Assembly: GCF_007990935.1 (NCBI RefSeq)
Contig: NZ_BJXJ01000002.1
Location: 124,001-188,000 of the forward strand
Direction: 5' to 3'
Origin: Vibrio sagamiensis NBRC 104589
GTDB taxonomy: Bacteria; Pseudomonadota; Gammaproteobacteria; Enterobacterales; Vibrionaceae
DNA: 64,000 bases
Shown here: positions 38,551-47,990 of the stretch, one piece after another
Position numbering within the stretch: the first letter of the stretch is position 1
Layout: every line of letters begins with the position of its first letter
Program-made: the position numbers and the translations under genes
The notes under the pieces: model-generated
Database searches by the model: none
Told to the model about the DNA's origin: nothing
The model's input: the letters and a program-made list of their open reading frames with translations, nothing else

Positions 38551-38643
38551 GTTTGTATCTGTCAGAATGGTATAACTCTAATTCAAGCTCTTTGCTGACT
38601 ATCCATTCACTTCAATCATGATTTGTTTTTTTTGTTAGGTTTT

Positions 38644-40401
38644 ATGGCTGGACACATCCCTCGTAGTTTTATTGATGATTTGCTAGCTCGACTCGATATA
38701 GTCGATATCGTTGACGCACGTGTAAAACTTAAGAAAAAAGGCAAAAACTACGGTGCATGCTGCCCTTTTCATAATGAAAAAACACCCTCATTTAGTGTCA
38801 GTCAGGAAAAACAGTTTTACCACTGTTTTGGCTGTGGCGTGCATGGCAATGCTATTGACTTCATTATGGAGTTTGAGCGCTTAGACTTTGTCGAAGCTAT
38901 AGAAGAACTCGCCTCTTATCTTGGCTTAGATGTCCCCCGAGAGCAACGTAGCGGAAGTGGTCAGTTTACCTCAAGTCCACAAGCAAACAGCAGCGAAAAA
39001 CGTAACCTTTACGATTTAATGAATAGTATTGCTCAGTTCTACCGAAATCAGCTTAAACAAACTTCTGGAAGAGAAGCTATCGAATACTTAAAAAACCGTG
39101 GTTTGTCTGGCGAAATTGTCCAAAAATTTGGCATTGGTTTTATTGCAGACGAGTGGGATTTGATACGTAAAAATTTCGGCCAGAGCAAAAATAATCAAGA
39201 CATGCTGGTTACAGGTGGCATGTTGATCGAAAACGACAAAGGTAACCGCTATGATCGTTTTCGAGGCCGAGTCATGTTCCCAATTCGAGATCGCCGTGGT
39301 CGAGTCATAGGCTTTGGTGGCCGTGTCTTGGGAGATGGCACACCAAAATACCTCAACTCACCAGAAACACCTATCTTTCATAAAGGTAAAGAGCTTTACG
39401 GTTTGTATGAAGTACTACAAGCATACCGTGAACCGCCACAAATCCTAGTCGCTGAAGGCTATATGGATGTGGTTGCTTTGGCACAATATGGAATTGACTA
39501 CTCTGTTGCCTCACTAGGAACGTCGACGACAGGCGATCACATCCAAATGCTGTTTAGGCAAACCAATACTGTTGTCTGTTGCTATGATGGTGACCGCGCT
39601 GGCAAAGAAGCTGCGTGGCGTGCTTTAGAAAATGCACTTCAGTTTCTGAAAGCAGGTAACACCTTGAAGTTCTTATTCTTACCAGATGGTGAAGATCCCG
39701 ATAGCTATATAAGAGCAAATGGTAAAGCGGCCTTTGAACAGCAAATCGAAAACGCCACGCCGTTATCAAATTACCTGTTCGATAACCTGATCGAATTGCA
39801 TAAAATTAACTTAGGTAGTAACGAAGGTAAGTCTGCCTTACGTGCTTATGCTAGCGCCTTGATCAATAAAATCCCTGATCCCTATTTTCAAGAGCTACTT
39901 GAAAAGCGCTTAGATGAACGAACTGGATTTGACCATAGCCGACGCCAACTTCGTAAGAAGAATACTAAAACTCGACTTCAGCCACACAAAGAAATAAAAC
40001 GTACCCCTATGAGAGAGGTAATCGCTCTACTTATTCAAAATCCGAGCTATGCTAAAATGGTACCCGATCTCTCATCGGTGAAAATGCTGGCGATACCTGG
40101 TTTAAGTTTATTTGTCGATATACTTGATAAGTGCATCATCCATCCCCATATTAACACGGGCCAGCTCTTAGAGCATTGGCGACATGATAGTAATGAGAAG
40201 CTTCTGTCTCGTCTTGCTAGCTGGGATATCCCAGTTGATGAAGACAATCAAGAAGAAATATTTTTAGACTCACTGGACAAAATTATTGCTCAGTGTGTAG
40301 AAAAACAAATTGAAAACCTGCAGGCCAAAGCAAGAAGTATCGGTTTATCAGCCGAGGAAAAAAGGGAGCTGCTAGCTTTAATGCTAGATTTAAAAGCGTA
40401 A
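38644..40401 (+). CDS. dnaG: DNA primase
   Basis: The protein is 585 aa from MAGHIPRSFIDDLL (SD weak AGG, consistent with its low expression). The N-terminal zinc-binding domain shows CCPFHNEKTPSF and YHCFGCGVHG (about 38-65). The TOPRIM polymerase core has EGYMDVVAL and CYDGDRAGKEAAW with the catalytic acidics. The C-terminal helicase-binding domain runs from about residue 440. It synthesises replication primers with DnaB and is the middle of the macromolecular synthesis operon. Confidence 0.97.
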   Translation: MAGHIPRSFIDDLLARLDIVDIVDARVKLKKKGKNYGACCPFHNEKTPSFSVSQEKQFYHCFGCGVHGNAIDFIMEFERLDFVEAIEELASYLGLDVPREQRSGSGQFTSSPQANSSEKRNLYDLMNSIAQFYRNQLKQTSGREAIEYLKNRGLSGEIVQKFGIGFIADEWDLIRKNFGQSKNNQDMLVTGGMLIENDKGNRYDRFRGRVMFPIRDRRGRVIGFGGRVLGDGTPKYLNSPETPIFHKGKELYGLYEVLQAYREPPQILVAEGYMDVVALAQYGIDYSVASLGTSTTGDHIQMLFRQTNTVVCCYDGDRAGKEAAWRALENALQFLKAGNTLKFLFLPDGEDPDSYIRANGKAAFEQQIENATPLSNYLFDNLIELHKINLGSNEGKSALRAYASALINKIPDPYFQELLEKRLDERTGFDHSRRQLRKKNTKTRLQPHKEIKRTPMREVIALLIQNPSYAKMVPDLSSVKMLAIPGLSLFVDILDKCIIHPHINTGQLLEHWRHDSNEKLLSRLASWDIPVDEDNQEEIFLDSLDKIIAQCVEKQIENLQAKARSIGLSAEEKRELLALMLDLKA

Positions 40402-40500
40402 CCCTGTTTGGTTAGTCAGCAACAATTTAATTTGTTATAGTTAGTGGTTTGCATTTCGCATACTAATTCCTTCACCAGATTACGAAGTTGGATACCGTCT

Positions 40501-42363
40501 ATGGATCAAAATCCGCAGTCACAGCTAAAGTTACTTGTTATTAAAGGCAAAGAACAAGGCTATCTGACCTACGCCGAAGTAAATGACCACCTACCTGCTG
40601 AAATCGTAGATTCAGAACAAGTAGAAGATATCATTCAGATGATCAACGACATGGGCATCAAAGTAGTGGAAACTGCACCTGATGCTGATGACCTTGCACT
40701 AAATGATGATACAAATATCACAGATGAAGATGCTGCCGAAGCCGCAGCCGCCGCACTTTCTAGCGTAGAAAGTGAGATTGGTAGAACAACTGACCCAGTT
40801 CGCATGTATATGCGTGAGATGGGTACCGTTGAACTACTGACTCGCGAAGGCGAAATCGACATCGCAAAACGTATTGAAGAAGGTATTAACCAAGTTCAAT
40901 CATCTGTTGCTGAATACCCGGGTACAATCCCTTACATTCTCGAACAGTTTGATAAAGTTCAAGCTGAAGAACTTCGCTTGACTGATCTCATTTCTGGATT
41001 CGTCGACCCTGATGCAGATGACACTGCTGCACCGACTGCGACTCACATTGGTTCAGAGCTATCAGAATCCGATCTAAAAGATGAAGATGATGACAGCGTT
41101 GATGACGATGAAGAGAACAGTGAGGATTCAGACGAGGACGAAGAAGAAGTTGGAATTGATCCTGAACTAGCACTTGAAAAATTCACTCAGCTACGCAGTA
41201 CCTACCAAAACCTTCAGCTGGCAATCAACGAATACGGCTATGAAAGCCCGAAAGCAACGCTAGCTAACGAGTTAATGTTAGACGTATTCAAAGAATTCCG
41301 TCTAACGCCAAAGCAATTTGATCACCTCGTAAACGAATTACGTACTTCGATGGAGCGCGTACGTACTCAAGAACGTCTGATCATGAAGTCTGCAGTTGAG
41401 TACGGTAAAATGCCGAAGAAATCTTTCATTGCTCTCTTCACTGGTAACGAGTCAAGTGAAGCATGGTTAGATGAAATTCTTTCTTCAGATAAACCATATG
41501 CTGAAAAGATTAAGCGCAGCGAAGAAGACATTCGTCGTTCAATCACTAAGCTAAAAATGATTGAAGATGAGACTTCTCTCAGCGTACAAAATATCAAAGA
41601 TATCAGTCGTCGCATGTCCATCGGTGAAGCAAAGGCTCGTCGAGCGAAAAAAGAAATGGTCGAAGCAAACTTGCGTCTTGTTATTTCTATTGCGAAAAAA
41701 TACACCAACCGTGGCCTACAGTTCTTGGATTTGATCCAAGAAGGTAATATCGGCTTGATGAAAGCAGTTGATAAATTTGAATATCGCCGTGGTTATAAGT
41801 TCTCAACTTACGCAACATGGTGGATTCGTCAGGCAATCACTCGCTCTATTGCAGACCAAGCTCGTACAATACGTATTCCGGTTCACATGATCGAAACGAT
41901 CAACAAACTAAACCGTATCTCACGTCAAATGCTACAAGAGATGGGCCGTGAACCGTTACCAGAGGAATTGGCTGAGCGCATGCAAATGCCTGAAGACAAG
42001 ATCCGTAAAGTGCTTAAGATCGCTAAAGAGCCAATCTCTATGGAAACACCAATCGGTGATGACGAAGATTCGCACTTAGGTGACTTCATTGAAGATACTA
42101 CACTAGAGCTCCCATTAGACTCTGCAACTGCAACCAGTCTGAAAGGTGCAACAAAAGATGTCTTAGCAGGTCTTACACCACGTGAAGCTAAAGTGCTTCG
42201 TATGCGTTTTGGTATCGATATGAATACAGACCACACTCTTGAAGAAGTGGGTAAGCAATTTGACGTAACACGTGAGCGTATTCGTCAGATCGAAGCTAAA
42301 GCACTAAGAAAACTTCGTCATCCGAGCCGCTCAGAAACATTGCGCAGCTTCTTGGACGAATAG
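40501..42363 (+). CDS. rpoD: RNA polymerase primary sigma factor sigma70
   Basis: The protein is 620 aa. Region 1.1 is N-terminal, and the acidic non-conserved insert (about residues 190-225, many D/E) is typical of the primary sigma factor. Region 2 includes [29 protein letters not shown] (2.3/2.4). Region 4.2 is [23 protein letters not shown] near the end. The start ATG at 40501 matches E. coli (MDQNPQSQ). Promoters inside dnaG probably add to operon transcription but were not resolved. Confidence 0.98.
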   Translation: MDQNPQSQLKLLVIKGKEQGYLTYAEVNDHLPAEIVDSEQVEDIIQMINDMGIKVVETAPDADDLALNDDTNITDEDAAEAAAAALSSVESEIGRTTDPVRMYMREMGTVELLTREGEIDIAKRIEEGINQVQSSVAEYPGTIPYILEQFDKVQAEELRLTDLISGFVDPDADDTAAPTATHIGSELSESDLKDEDDDSVDDDEENSEDSDEDEEEVGIDPELALEKFTQLRSTYQNLQLAINEYGYESPKATLANELMLDVFKEFRLTPKQFDHLVNELRTSMERVRTQERLIMKSAVEYGKMPKKSFIALFTGNESSEAWLDEILSSDKPYAEKIKRSEEDIRRSITKLKMIEDETSLSVQNIKDISRRMSIGEAKARRAKKEMVEANLRLVISIAKKYTNRGLQFLDLIQEGNIGLMKAVDKFEYRRGYKFSTYATWWIRQAITRSIADQARTIRIPVHMIETINKLNRISRQMLQEMGREPLPEELAERMQMPEDKIRKVLKIAKEPISMETPIGDDEDSHLGDFIEDTTLELPLDSATATSLKGATKDVLAGLTPREAKVLRMRFGIDMNTDHTLEEVGKQFDVTRERIRQIEAKALRKLRHPSRSETLRSFLDE

Positions 42364-42380
42364 TCTTACGGCAGCAAACT

Positions 42381-42409
42381 AAAAAAGGTGACCAAAGGTC
42401 ACCTTTTTT
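42381..42409 (+). terminator. rpoD operon terminator
   Basis: A 13-bp perfect stem (42381-42393 with 42397-42409; GGTGACC/GGTCACC) has an AAA loop and ends in six T residues. Confidence 0.95.
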
Positions 42410-42463
42410 GTAATTTATGGCACTAAGTGGATAAAAAACAAACATTAATCCTGTTTTCATGGC

Positions 42464-42492
42464 TAGACAGCTTGTTTTTGTTCCCCTATAAT
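42464..42492 (+). promoter_or_regulatory. tRNA gene promoter
   Basis: TAGACA (42464-42469) and a perfect TATAAT (42487-42492) are separated by exactly 17 bp, placing transcription start a few bases before the tRNA. Confidence 0.8.
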
Positions 42493-42506
42493 TGTCCACC
42501 TATTAA

Positions 42507-42582
42507 GGCCCCTTAGCTCAGTGGTTAGAGCAGTCGACTCATAATCGATTGGTCCGCAGTTCAAATCTGCGAGGGGCCACCA
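42507..42582 (+). tRNA. tRNA-Ile2 (CAU anticodon, lysidine-modified)
   Basis: The gene is 76 nt with encoded CCA. The acceptor stem is GGCCCCT/AGGGGCC; the D-loop TAGCTCAGTGG is followed by anticodon loop CTCATAA (CAT at 42540-42542); the T-arm is CGCAG-TTCAAAT-CTGCG. The close match to E. coli ileX, including the acceptor and anticodon stems, favours tRNA-Ile2 over tRNA-Met; automated tools often label it Met. In V. cholerae the island VSP-II is integrated at the tRNA beside rpoD, so this is a known insertion site. No duplicated 3' end is seen within the window. Confidence 0.9.
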
Positions 42583-42592
42583 AATTTTGAAA

Positions 42593-42625
42593 GGCGCAGT
42601 GGATTAACCCCTACTGTGCCCTTTT
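42593..42625 (+). terminator. tRNA terminator
   Basis: The stem GGCGCAGT/ACTGTGCC (42593-42600 with 42613-42620, one G-T) is followed by CTTTTT. The remaining gap up to 43043 is A-rich and shows no gene. Confidence 0.8.
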
Positions 42626-43043
42626 TACATATACCATACCCCATCACTACCAACACTCAATTAAGCTTAAAATATTCAATTCAACAAGATAGCGTCTTCG
42701 TCAGATAGTCTTCTTTGCCGTAAGCTCAGTGTTATAACTCAGAAATAAGCATCTTAACCTTACCTGAGTTAAATACATCTCATTTACTAACCCCTAAATA
42801 GCAATCGAATTAGAATCAAGAAAAAGCACTTATCAAATTGACCAAATCCTTACAAAATTGAGCAAATTAAGCTCAATAAAAAACAAGAAAAACAAAAAGA
42901 CAATAAATATCAGAAAATTGAAAGCATCTGGTCAACCTATGAAATTATCAGGACAAGTACAGCATAAGTTGTCGCTTATTTTGAATACACCAAGATAAAC
43001 CACTTTAATGTACGCTCTTTTAAAATAATGATAAGGTTATCCA

Positions 43044-43634
43044 ATGAAAAAGACACTTCTAACAGCACTTTGTTTATTAAGTACATCTGGTATGACACTG
43101 GCTGGCACATTGAATACAGCTAATTCAGACAATGCACAACTAGTGCAAGGTCCAAATAACTTTGTCACTTGTGCAAAGTATGACGCCATGGTTGATACTT
43201 TGGTCAATAATGGCGTAATGACTAAAGATGAAGCCGATCTTATTAAGTGTGTAGAAGAGTTTACCTGGAATTGGGAGTGGTCAGTAAATACATGGGGCTA
43301 CTACATACATCAAGATGACGCAACAACATACACATTACGATTCAAGGGCGATCACCAAGAAACAGCAGAAAGATTTAAACAAGAAATTGACACTGCTCTT
43401 AACAGCGGTAAAGAGGAGCTGTTCCAAATCCGTATAGCGAGAAACCCAGAGTTCTCTAATATCGTCAGCATTACCAGTGTTTCAGATATCAAACGAGTAT
43501 CTGACTCACCTGATGAAGATGGAGTCCGTTACCATTGGGACGTGACAATCACAACAAATCAAGAAATTATCGAGCCAGCAGATAACTGGATTGGCTCAAT
43601 GAATTTCTACAAATTCAAGATGGCTGCTTACTAA
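43044..43634 (+). CDS. Secreted protein of unknown function
   Basis: The protein is 196 aa. A signal peptide (MKKTLLTALCLLSTSGMTLA) is cut about residue 20. The mature part has just two cysteines (in FVTCAKYD and LIKCVEEF, about 25 residues apart), which could form a disulfide in the periplasm. It is Trp/Tyr-rich in the middle (WNWEWSVNTWGYY). SD AAGG lies upstream. I do not recognise the family. It lies in the accessory gap and is convergent with the DUF481 gene, with a hairpin between them. Confidence 0.7.
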   Translation: MKKTLLTALCLLSTSGMTLAGTLNTANSDNAQLVQGPNNFVTCAKYDAMVDTLVNNGVMTKDEADLIKCVEEFTWNWEWSVNTWGYYIHQDDATTYTLRFKGDHQETAERFKQEIDTALNSGKEELFQIRIARNPEFSNIVSITSVSDIKRVSDSPDEDGVRYHWDVTITTNQEIIEPADNWIGSMNFYKFKMAAY

Positions 43635-43657
43635 GCTTACTATAGAGCCCTAAAATT

Positions 43658-43687
43658 ACTGCTCTGATATTCTCTTATCAGAGCAGT
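43658..43687. terminator. Hairpin between convergent accessory genes
   Basis: A 12-bp perfect stem (ACTGCTCTGATA 43658-43669 with TATCAGAGCAGT 43676-43687) has a 6-nt loop; only the minus strand has a T-rich tail (AATTTTA). Confidence 0.7.
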
Positions 43688-43690
43688 GAA

Positions 43691-43717
43691 ACCCAAGTAA
43701 TCTTAGAGCGCTTGGGT
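43691..43717. repeat. Copy of the intergenic palindrome family
   Basis: ACCCAAG (43691-43697) and CTTGGGT (43711-43717) flank a core with AATCTTAGAG, directly after the hairpin. Confidence 0.65.
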
Positions 43718-43753
43718 GCCTACTAAAAATAACCCGCTCTCACTCTGATACTC

Positions 43754-44866
43754 TTAAATCTCATAAGATAAGCCGAAGTGAAACGTGTAGTCATCTTCTT
43801 TAGGAGTGATTCCCTCCGCATTGGGCTCAACATTTGAAACATGATCCCAAGTCGCCTTAATACTCAAATCCAAATCTTTAACGAGATCAATATCGATTCC
43901 TAGTTCGTTTCTGTGTTGAGTGCCCATATTTTTTTTGCTGGTCCAATTGAAAGAATAAAAATGAGTAAGGTCAATATTGCGAGTTAGCTCATATTCAAAG
44001 TTGGACTCGAAATATAAACCACTACTGCTTACATTCTCTTTCTCACCACTTTCAACCGTTCGAAAAGCGGTATATTGGTAACCAGGACCGAGTGACACAT
44101 CCCATTGCGTATGAGGCATGGCGATAATAAAATACCCCATTTGCATAGATACATCTTCTTTGTGATCAATATTTTGGAACTCATCACTTATTATTGACAG
44201 CTTTAGAGGCCTGAAAAACAGTTTGTTTCTTAGGTAAATATCATAAGAGCCATCAAACGATGTACTTTTTGCTATCGTTTTACTATCACTCTCAGAGTTT
44301 TCATGTCTAGCTTTGAGTTTGGTCCTAGAATCAACAGCCAGCCTCTCTGTTTCAATTTCCCCAAGTAATGAAAACTCATCGGTATTACCTTTACTGATGT
44401 CTAAGCCTAAAAACAACTCTGTTTTCCATTGCTCAGATTCATCTTGACGACCACGATAAATAGACACTACTTGCTCAATCGGAAATGACCATTCTTTTAC
44501 TTCATTACGCAAAAAAAGCTTGCCATCTTTGATCGATAGAAATCCTTCATGAATATCTCCACTTGCAACTCGAACAGTAAAAAAGCTCACCGTCTCAAGT
44601 ACCGCAATATCTTTTATTTCAATATCCTGATCACCAAGATCATCACTATCAAACTCAATTTCTTGGTCTAAAGAGTTAGATTCTTCTTTAATCGTTCCTG
44701 TTAATTCACCTTTGATCACTTCTCCCGATTTCAACTGCAACCAATCATCGTTATTATCAATCCAAACAACTTGGCTTTTTTGTTGTGTTGTTTTTTCACT
44801 GTCTGCCAAAGCGAAGTGATTGCCAAATACAACACTCACGCACAACACGAGCCACTTTTTATTCAT
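43754..44866 (-). CDS. DUF481 outer-membrane protein
   Basis: The protein is 370 aa with a signal peptide ending HFALA. The N-terminal part (about 45-140) is a small beta-rich domain (WLQLKSGEVIKGELTG, FTVRVASGDIHEGFLSIKDGKL). The C-terminal DUF481 region (about 145-370) has alternating-strand patterns and ends in a terminal aromatic/hydrophobic strand (FHFGLSYEI), like YdiY-type outer-membrane barrels. The start at 44866 has SD GGAAA; nine upstream codons in frame are unlikely. Function is unknown. Confidence 0.75.
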   Translation of the reverse strand: MNKKWLVLCVSVVFGNHFALADSEKTTQQKSQVVWIDNNDDWLQLKSGEVIKGELTGTIKEESNSLDQEIEFDSDDLGDQDIEIKDIAVLETVSFFTVRVASGDIHEGFLSIKDGKLFLRNEVKEWSFPIEQVVSIYRGRQDESEQWKTELFLGLDISKGNTDEFSLLGEIETERLAVDSRTKLKARHENSESDSKTIAKSTSFDGSYDIYLRNKLFFRPLKLSIISDEFQNIDHKEDVSMQMGYFIIAMPHTQWDVSLGPGYQYTAFRTVESGEKENVSSSGLYFESNFEYELTRNIDLTHFYSFNWTSKKNMGTQHRNELGIDIDLVKDLDLSIKATWDHVSNVEPNAEGITPKEDDYTFHFGLSYEI

Positions 44867-44922
44867 AGAAGAGTTTCCAATACACTTAACCATTTTCTGC
44901 TCACATCAAAGCATAATGCTTA

Positions 44923-44990
44923 TATACCTAAGTGACCTCACGATGCTTGATTTAGAGCAATGTTCCGAAAAGCGAACAGAGATCACTTGG
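44923..44990. repeat. Two palindrome-family fragments in inverted orientation
   Basis: TATACCTAAGTGACCTCA followed by CGATGCTTGA (44923-44950) and GAGATCACTTGG (44979-44990) are an inverted pair of half-elements flanking about 28 bp. Confidence 0.5.
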
Positions 44991-45114
44991 CTGTAGACTG
45001 ACATTGTCAATTTTAGACCTCAATAACAATAAAAATATCAATAAAAAGGAGAAAAGTTTAAATAGTCGGTCAATTAACTCGACTGAAGTATCTGCTGTTT
45101 CCGAACATACCTGT

Positions 45115-45147
45115 TATACCCCAGCGTTATCAGGATGCTTGGGTATA
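45115..45147. repeat. Intact 33-bp intergenic palindrome
   Basis: TATACCC (45115-45121) and GGGTATA (45141-45147) bound a core containing CAGG ATGCTT. It is the best copy of the repeat family in the window. Confidence 0.7.
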
Positions 45148-45263
45148 GATATCTCTTTTTTACGTAATTTTTCATAACTAAACATATGACACTAAATCTT
45201 TTTCACAGCTAAATTCTTTACTTATTTAAAATTTAATCTCATTAAGATTTAGAGGGTTATATC

Positions 45264-46204
45264 TTGTTCGTTAATAGCGTAAGTACAATACAATCAGAGA
45301 CCATTAAAAGTTTGAGCTAGAAAGATCATTAGAGGTTAATAAACTCACTAATACAACGTCTGACTTAGCTCAAGGCTTCCCTCAAAGACTCGATAAGCTA
45401 AGAAGTAAAGATTGCTATAAGAAAGTGTTTCAACGAAAAGATTATAGACCTGCTATTTACGGTTTGAGTCAACCACAACGTAAACTTGGTTATTTAACCT
45501 GCAAGCTCAATGAGCTTGAAGGTGTGGATAATCGAACAATAGCTTTGCTCAATAAAAAACTGGACAATATTGCCCATTATGACAGAGAAGAAAACCCTAA
45601 ATGGCTTATTCAGCAATTCAAGGGGCATATTACAGCTCTTGATCCATTTATAAAACTAAACAAAGCTTTATCAAAAACTAACTCTTACGAAGAACAAGTG
45701 AAAATCGTTACAAACTTTTGCTACAAAAACACATCAGGAGACAGTGATGTCAATGCATTAACTGAAACGATATTAAACTTAATTCTTAAAAGTAAAGTTA
45801 AAAGTATCCTTGATGTAAATCAATATGCATTACCTCATATGATACAAGTCGATTTTGCAGAGATGTTTGTTAAACACTTTTTTCGAAATACAAGTAAACT
45901 AGGACTTGAGTTCTTCTCTGATAATAACATTGATATCATTTTTTCATGGGAAGATGGTCAATCTGGCTCATTAGACTTAAGAGTCATCCAAGACAAAAAA
46001 TGGCAATCCAATGAACATAGATTTGGAGACAAATACGAACCGATAACCTTTTCTGAGATTCGTCATGTTTTAAGAAATCCTGAAAGATTTAAAGATAAAG
46101 TATTTAAAGTACATGTTCATGATATTAAAACTTCTACCTTTAGCTTTTCTGAATCATTGGAATCGGAGACATGGCAAGATGTTTCTCTGGGCAAAGCACC
46201 TTAA
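45264..46204 (+). pseudogene. Unknown accessory gene, apparently frameshifted near its 5' end
   Basis: The long frame ending at 46204 is open from 45308. Its first usable start is a GTG at 45425 that lacks a ribosome site, giving 259 aa. Upstream in another frame, TTG at 45264 has an excellent SD (AGAGGG at 45251-45256) and codes about 14 residues (FVNSVSTIQSETIKS) before a stop at 45318; a -1 shift near 45306-45317 would join the two. The sequence is AT-rich, without signal peptide or clear domain. It is either a broken gene, a programmed frameshift, or two separate ORFs. It ends 42 bp before the Tn7-like left end. Confidence 0.5.
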
Positions 46205-46246
46205 GGTTACTTGGATATCTTAACCCCTGAAATTATTAATTTTATC

Positions 46247-46399
46247 TGTCGGAGGACATTAAAGATTGAAACTTTTCTGCCTCCGAAGCCTTTCTCTTCT
46301 GTAGCTACTAACCACTAAACATGGCAATAAAGATTAAAACTAACCGACCCCAACAACCTTCGGAAAACCAGCCTTATGACAATAAAGTTTGAAACTTTT
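46247..46399 (+). repeat. Tn7-like left end with three spaced TnsB-like sites
   Basis: Sites lie at 46255-46276 (GACATTAAAGATTGAAAC..), 46323-46341 (GGCAATAAAGATTAAAACT) and 46378-46399 (GACAATAAAGTTTGAAAC..). The roughly 150-bp, three-site spacing matches the organisation of the Tn7 left end. Confidence 0.85.
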
Positions 46400-47095
46400 A
46401 GAAAGCGGTGTTTTTCAAGGTAGACTACTCTGTTCTTAGATACTTAAATTTTAGCTCAACCACAGCCTCGTTCAGAATAAATTTTGGACATTCCCAAATT
46501 ACAGCACCCACTAAATTAGAAAATTTAATATTAGACTATATTGAAAATATCCTTTTTGGGAAGGATAGATACGAGAGTATATCGCTCTGCTGCTTACCTC
46601 TTTTTTCATGCTATTGTGTTTCGGCGTGGGCTGTCATATTAAAATCAGCTATAAAACGTTCACCAACCCAGCTTCCTTACCAACCAACGATTAGATCCAG
46701 ATAGAATTGCACTGATAACAAGAAAGGTCCCTCTATAAACCATGGTGGATTCAATACCCCCGATGTTTTAACAGCTTTATGGCCACTTAAATGCATGGTT
46801 GTTTCGTCATACGTGCAATGTATTCATGGGCATGACTACTTATATGGTTATCAATAAAAATCAGAAGGTTAAATTAAATCGCTAGCAAGTTCGATTAATT
46901 CAGCCCCCCCCTGGATAACCAAAAAACAATGAACTAGATCGAATATTCTACCTTTATTCAATGTTCTATATTCTAATTCAATTTTCAGGCAGCTGTGCTG
47001 TCATTGAGACTAACTCCCATCAAATACAACCAACATCATATTAACTTACCAAAAGATATGCCTATCGTTACTTAGTTATTGGGTATGTTATGCAA
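46400..47095. other. Non-coding stretch inside the element
   Basis: No convincing gene is seen. A 28-codon frame near 46608 (MLLCFGVGC.., lipobox-like) lacks a ribosome site and may be a relic. A run of eight C (46904-46911) stands out in AT-rich DNA. Confidence 0.4.
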
Positions 47096-47124
47096 TTGAC
47101 CGAATAAAGTAGATCATGCATAAA
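47096..47124 (+). promoter_or_regulatory. Candidate promoter of the cargo operon
   Basis: TTGACC (47096-47101) and CATAAA (47119-47124) are separated by 17 bp, about 30 nt before the first cargo gene. Confidence 0.5.
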
Positions 47125-47159
47125 TCCCTGACTTTTTTAATAAAAATTAGGATATAGAA

Positions 47160-47978
47160 ATGAGCTACCGTCTTATTTGTTCACAGGGTCGCATTGGTGA
47201 CAAGACCGACACTACACTTCGTGGAGCAAAGATAACAGCTGAAGCTTTAGAGCAAAACTTTGGTATTCAGGCGACCATCATTGGAAGCCCTTCTCCGGGT
47301 CAAGATGATAACTGGAAAGAGTGTTTGCCGAAGGCATCAAAGACATTAGATTTACTGCAAGGCGAAGTTCAAACAAGTTTAGCTGCCAATGATACGGTTC
47401 TTTTCGCGTCAAATACATGTTCAGCAAGCCTAGCAACATTACCTATAGTTACAGCTAAATACCCAGATATTACTGTGCTTTGGATTGATGCTCATGGAGA
47501 CTTTAATACTCCTGACACTTCAGAAACAGGTTATCTAGGTGGGATGGTATTGGCTGCTGTATGTGGGTTTTGGGAAAGTGGTTTTGGTGCTGGATTAAAA
47601 CCTAGTCAAGTAGTGTTGGCTGGGGTGCACGATATTGATGAAAAAGAGCGTAGATTACTTGAAGATTCTGGAGTTCGAATGCTACTTCCACGCAATGTAA
47701 CCCCAGAGACGATATTAGAGATGGTTGGTAGCTCTAAATTATGGATACACATCGATTGGGACGCACTTGAGCCAGGACAAATTCCAGCTGATTACAAAGT
47801 TCACGGCGGGTTGTATTTATCCCAATTGATCAGTGTATTTGAAGCAATTCCTCGAGAGCAGGTGCTAGGGCTCGAGCTTGCCGAATTTAGCGCGGATGAT
47901 ATTGATTCAGAAGAAAGCAAGTTAGGAGTCTCAAATATTCTTTCTGTAGTAAATTCATTGCTCGGTAGCAAAAAATAA
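47160..47978 (+). CDS. Arginase/ureohydrolase-fold protein with altered metal site
   Basis: The protein is 272 aa. Two of the arginase-family metal-binding blocks are present: WIDAHGDFNTP (DAHxD, about residues 110-120) and HIDWDALEP (DxD, about 196-204). The first block, normally GGDHS, reads SNTCSASLATLP, so the metal-ligand His is replaced. Family enzymes hydrolyse guanidino compounds such as arginine, agmatine or formiminoglutamate; with this change the substrate or even catalysis is uncertain. SD TTAGGA is clear. It is the first cargo gene of the Tn7-like element. Confidence 0.8.
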   Translation: MSYRLICSQGRIGDKTDTTLRGAKITAEALEQNFGIQATIIGSPSPGQDDNWKECLPKASKTLDLLQGEVQTSLAANDTVLFASNTCSASLATLPIVTAKYPDITVLWIDAHGDFNTPDTSETGYLGGMVLAAVCGFWESGFGAGLKPSQVVLAGVHDIDEKERRLLEDSGVRMLLPRNVTPETILEMVGSSKLWIHIDWDALEPGQIPADYKVHGGLYLSQLISVFEAIPREQVLGLELAEFSADDIDSEESKLGVSNILSVVNSLLGSKK

Positions 47979-47990
47979 TAAGGAATAACA

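Noticed and set aside
42507..42582. Annotation as tRNA-Met because the anticodon is CAU
   Set aside because: The body matches E. coli ileX-type tRNA-Ile2; final proof needs a lysidine-determinant model such as a TFAM or tRNAscan isotype score.
46408..46704. 98-aa frame inside the Tn7-like element
   Set aside because: It starts inside and just after TnsB-like sites, has no ribosome site and no recognisable domain.
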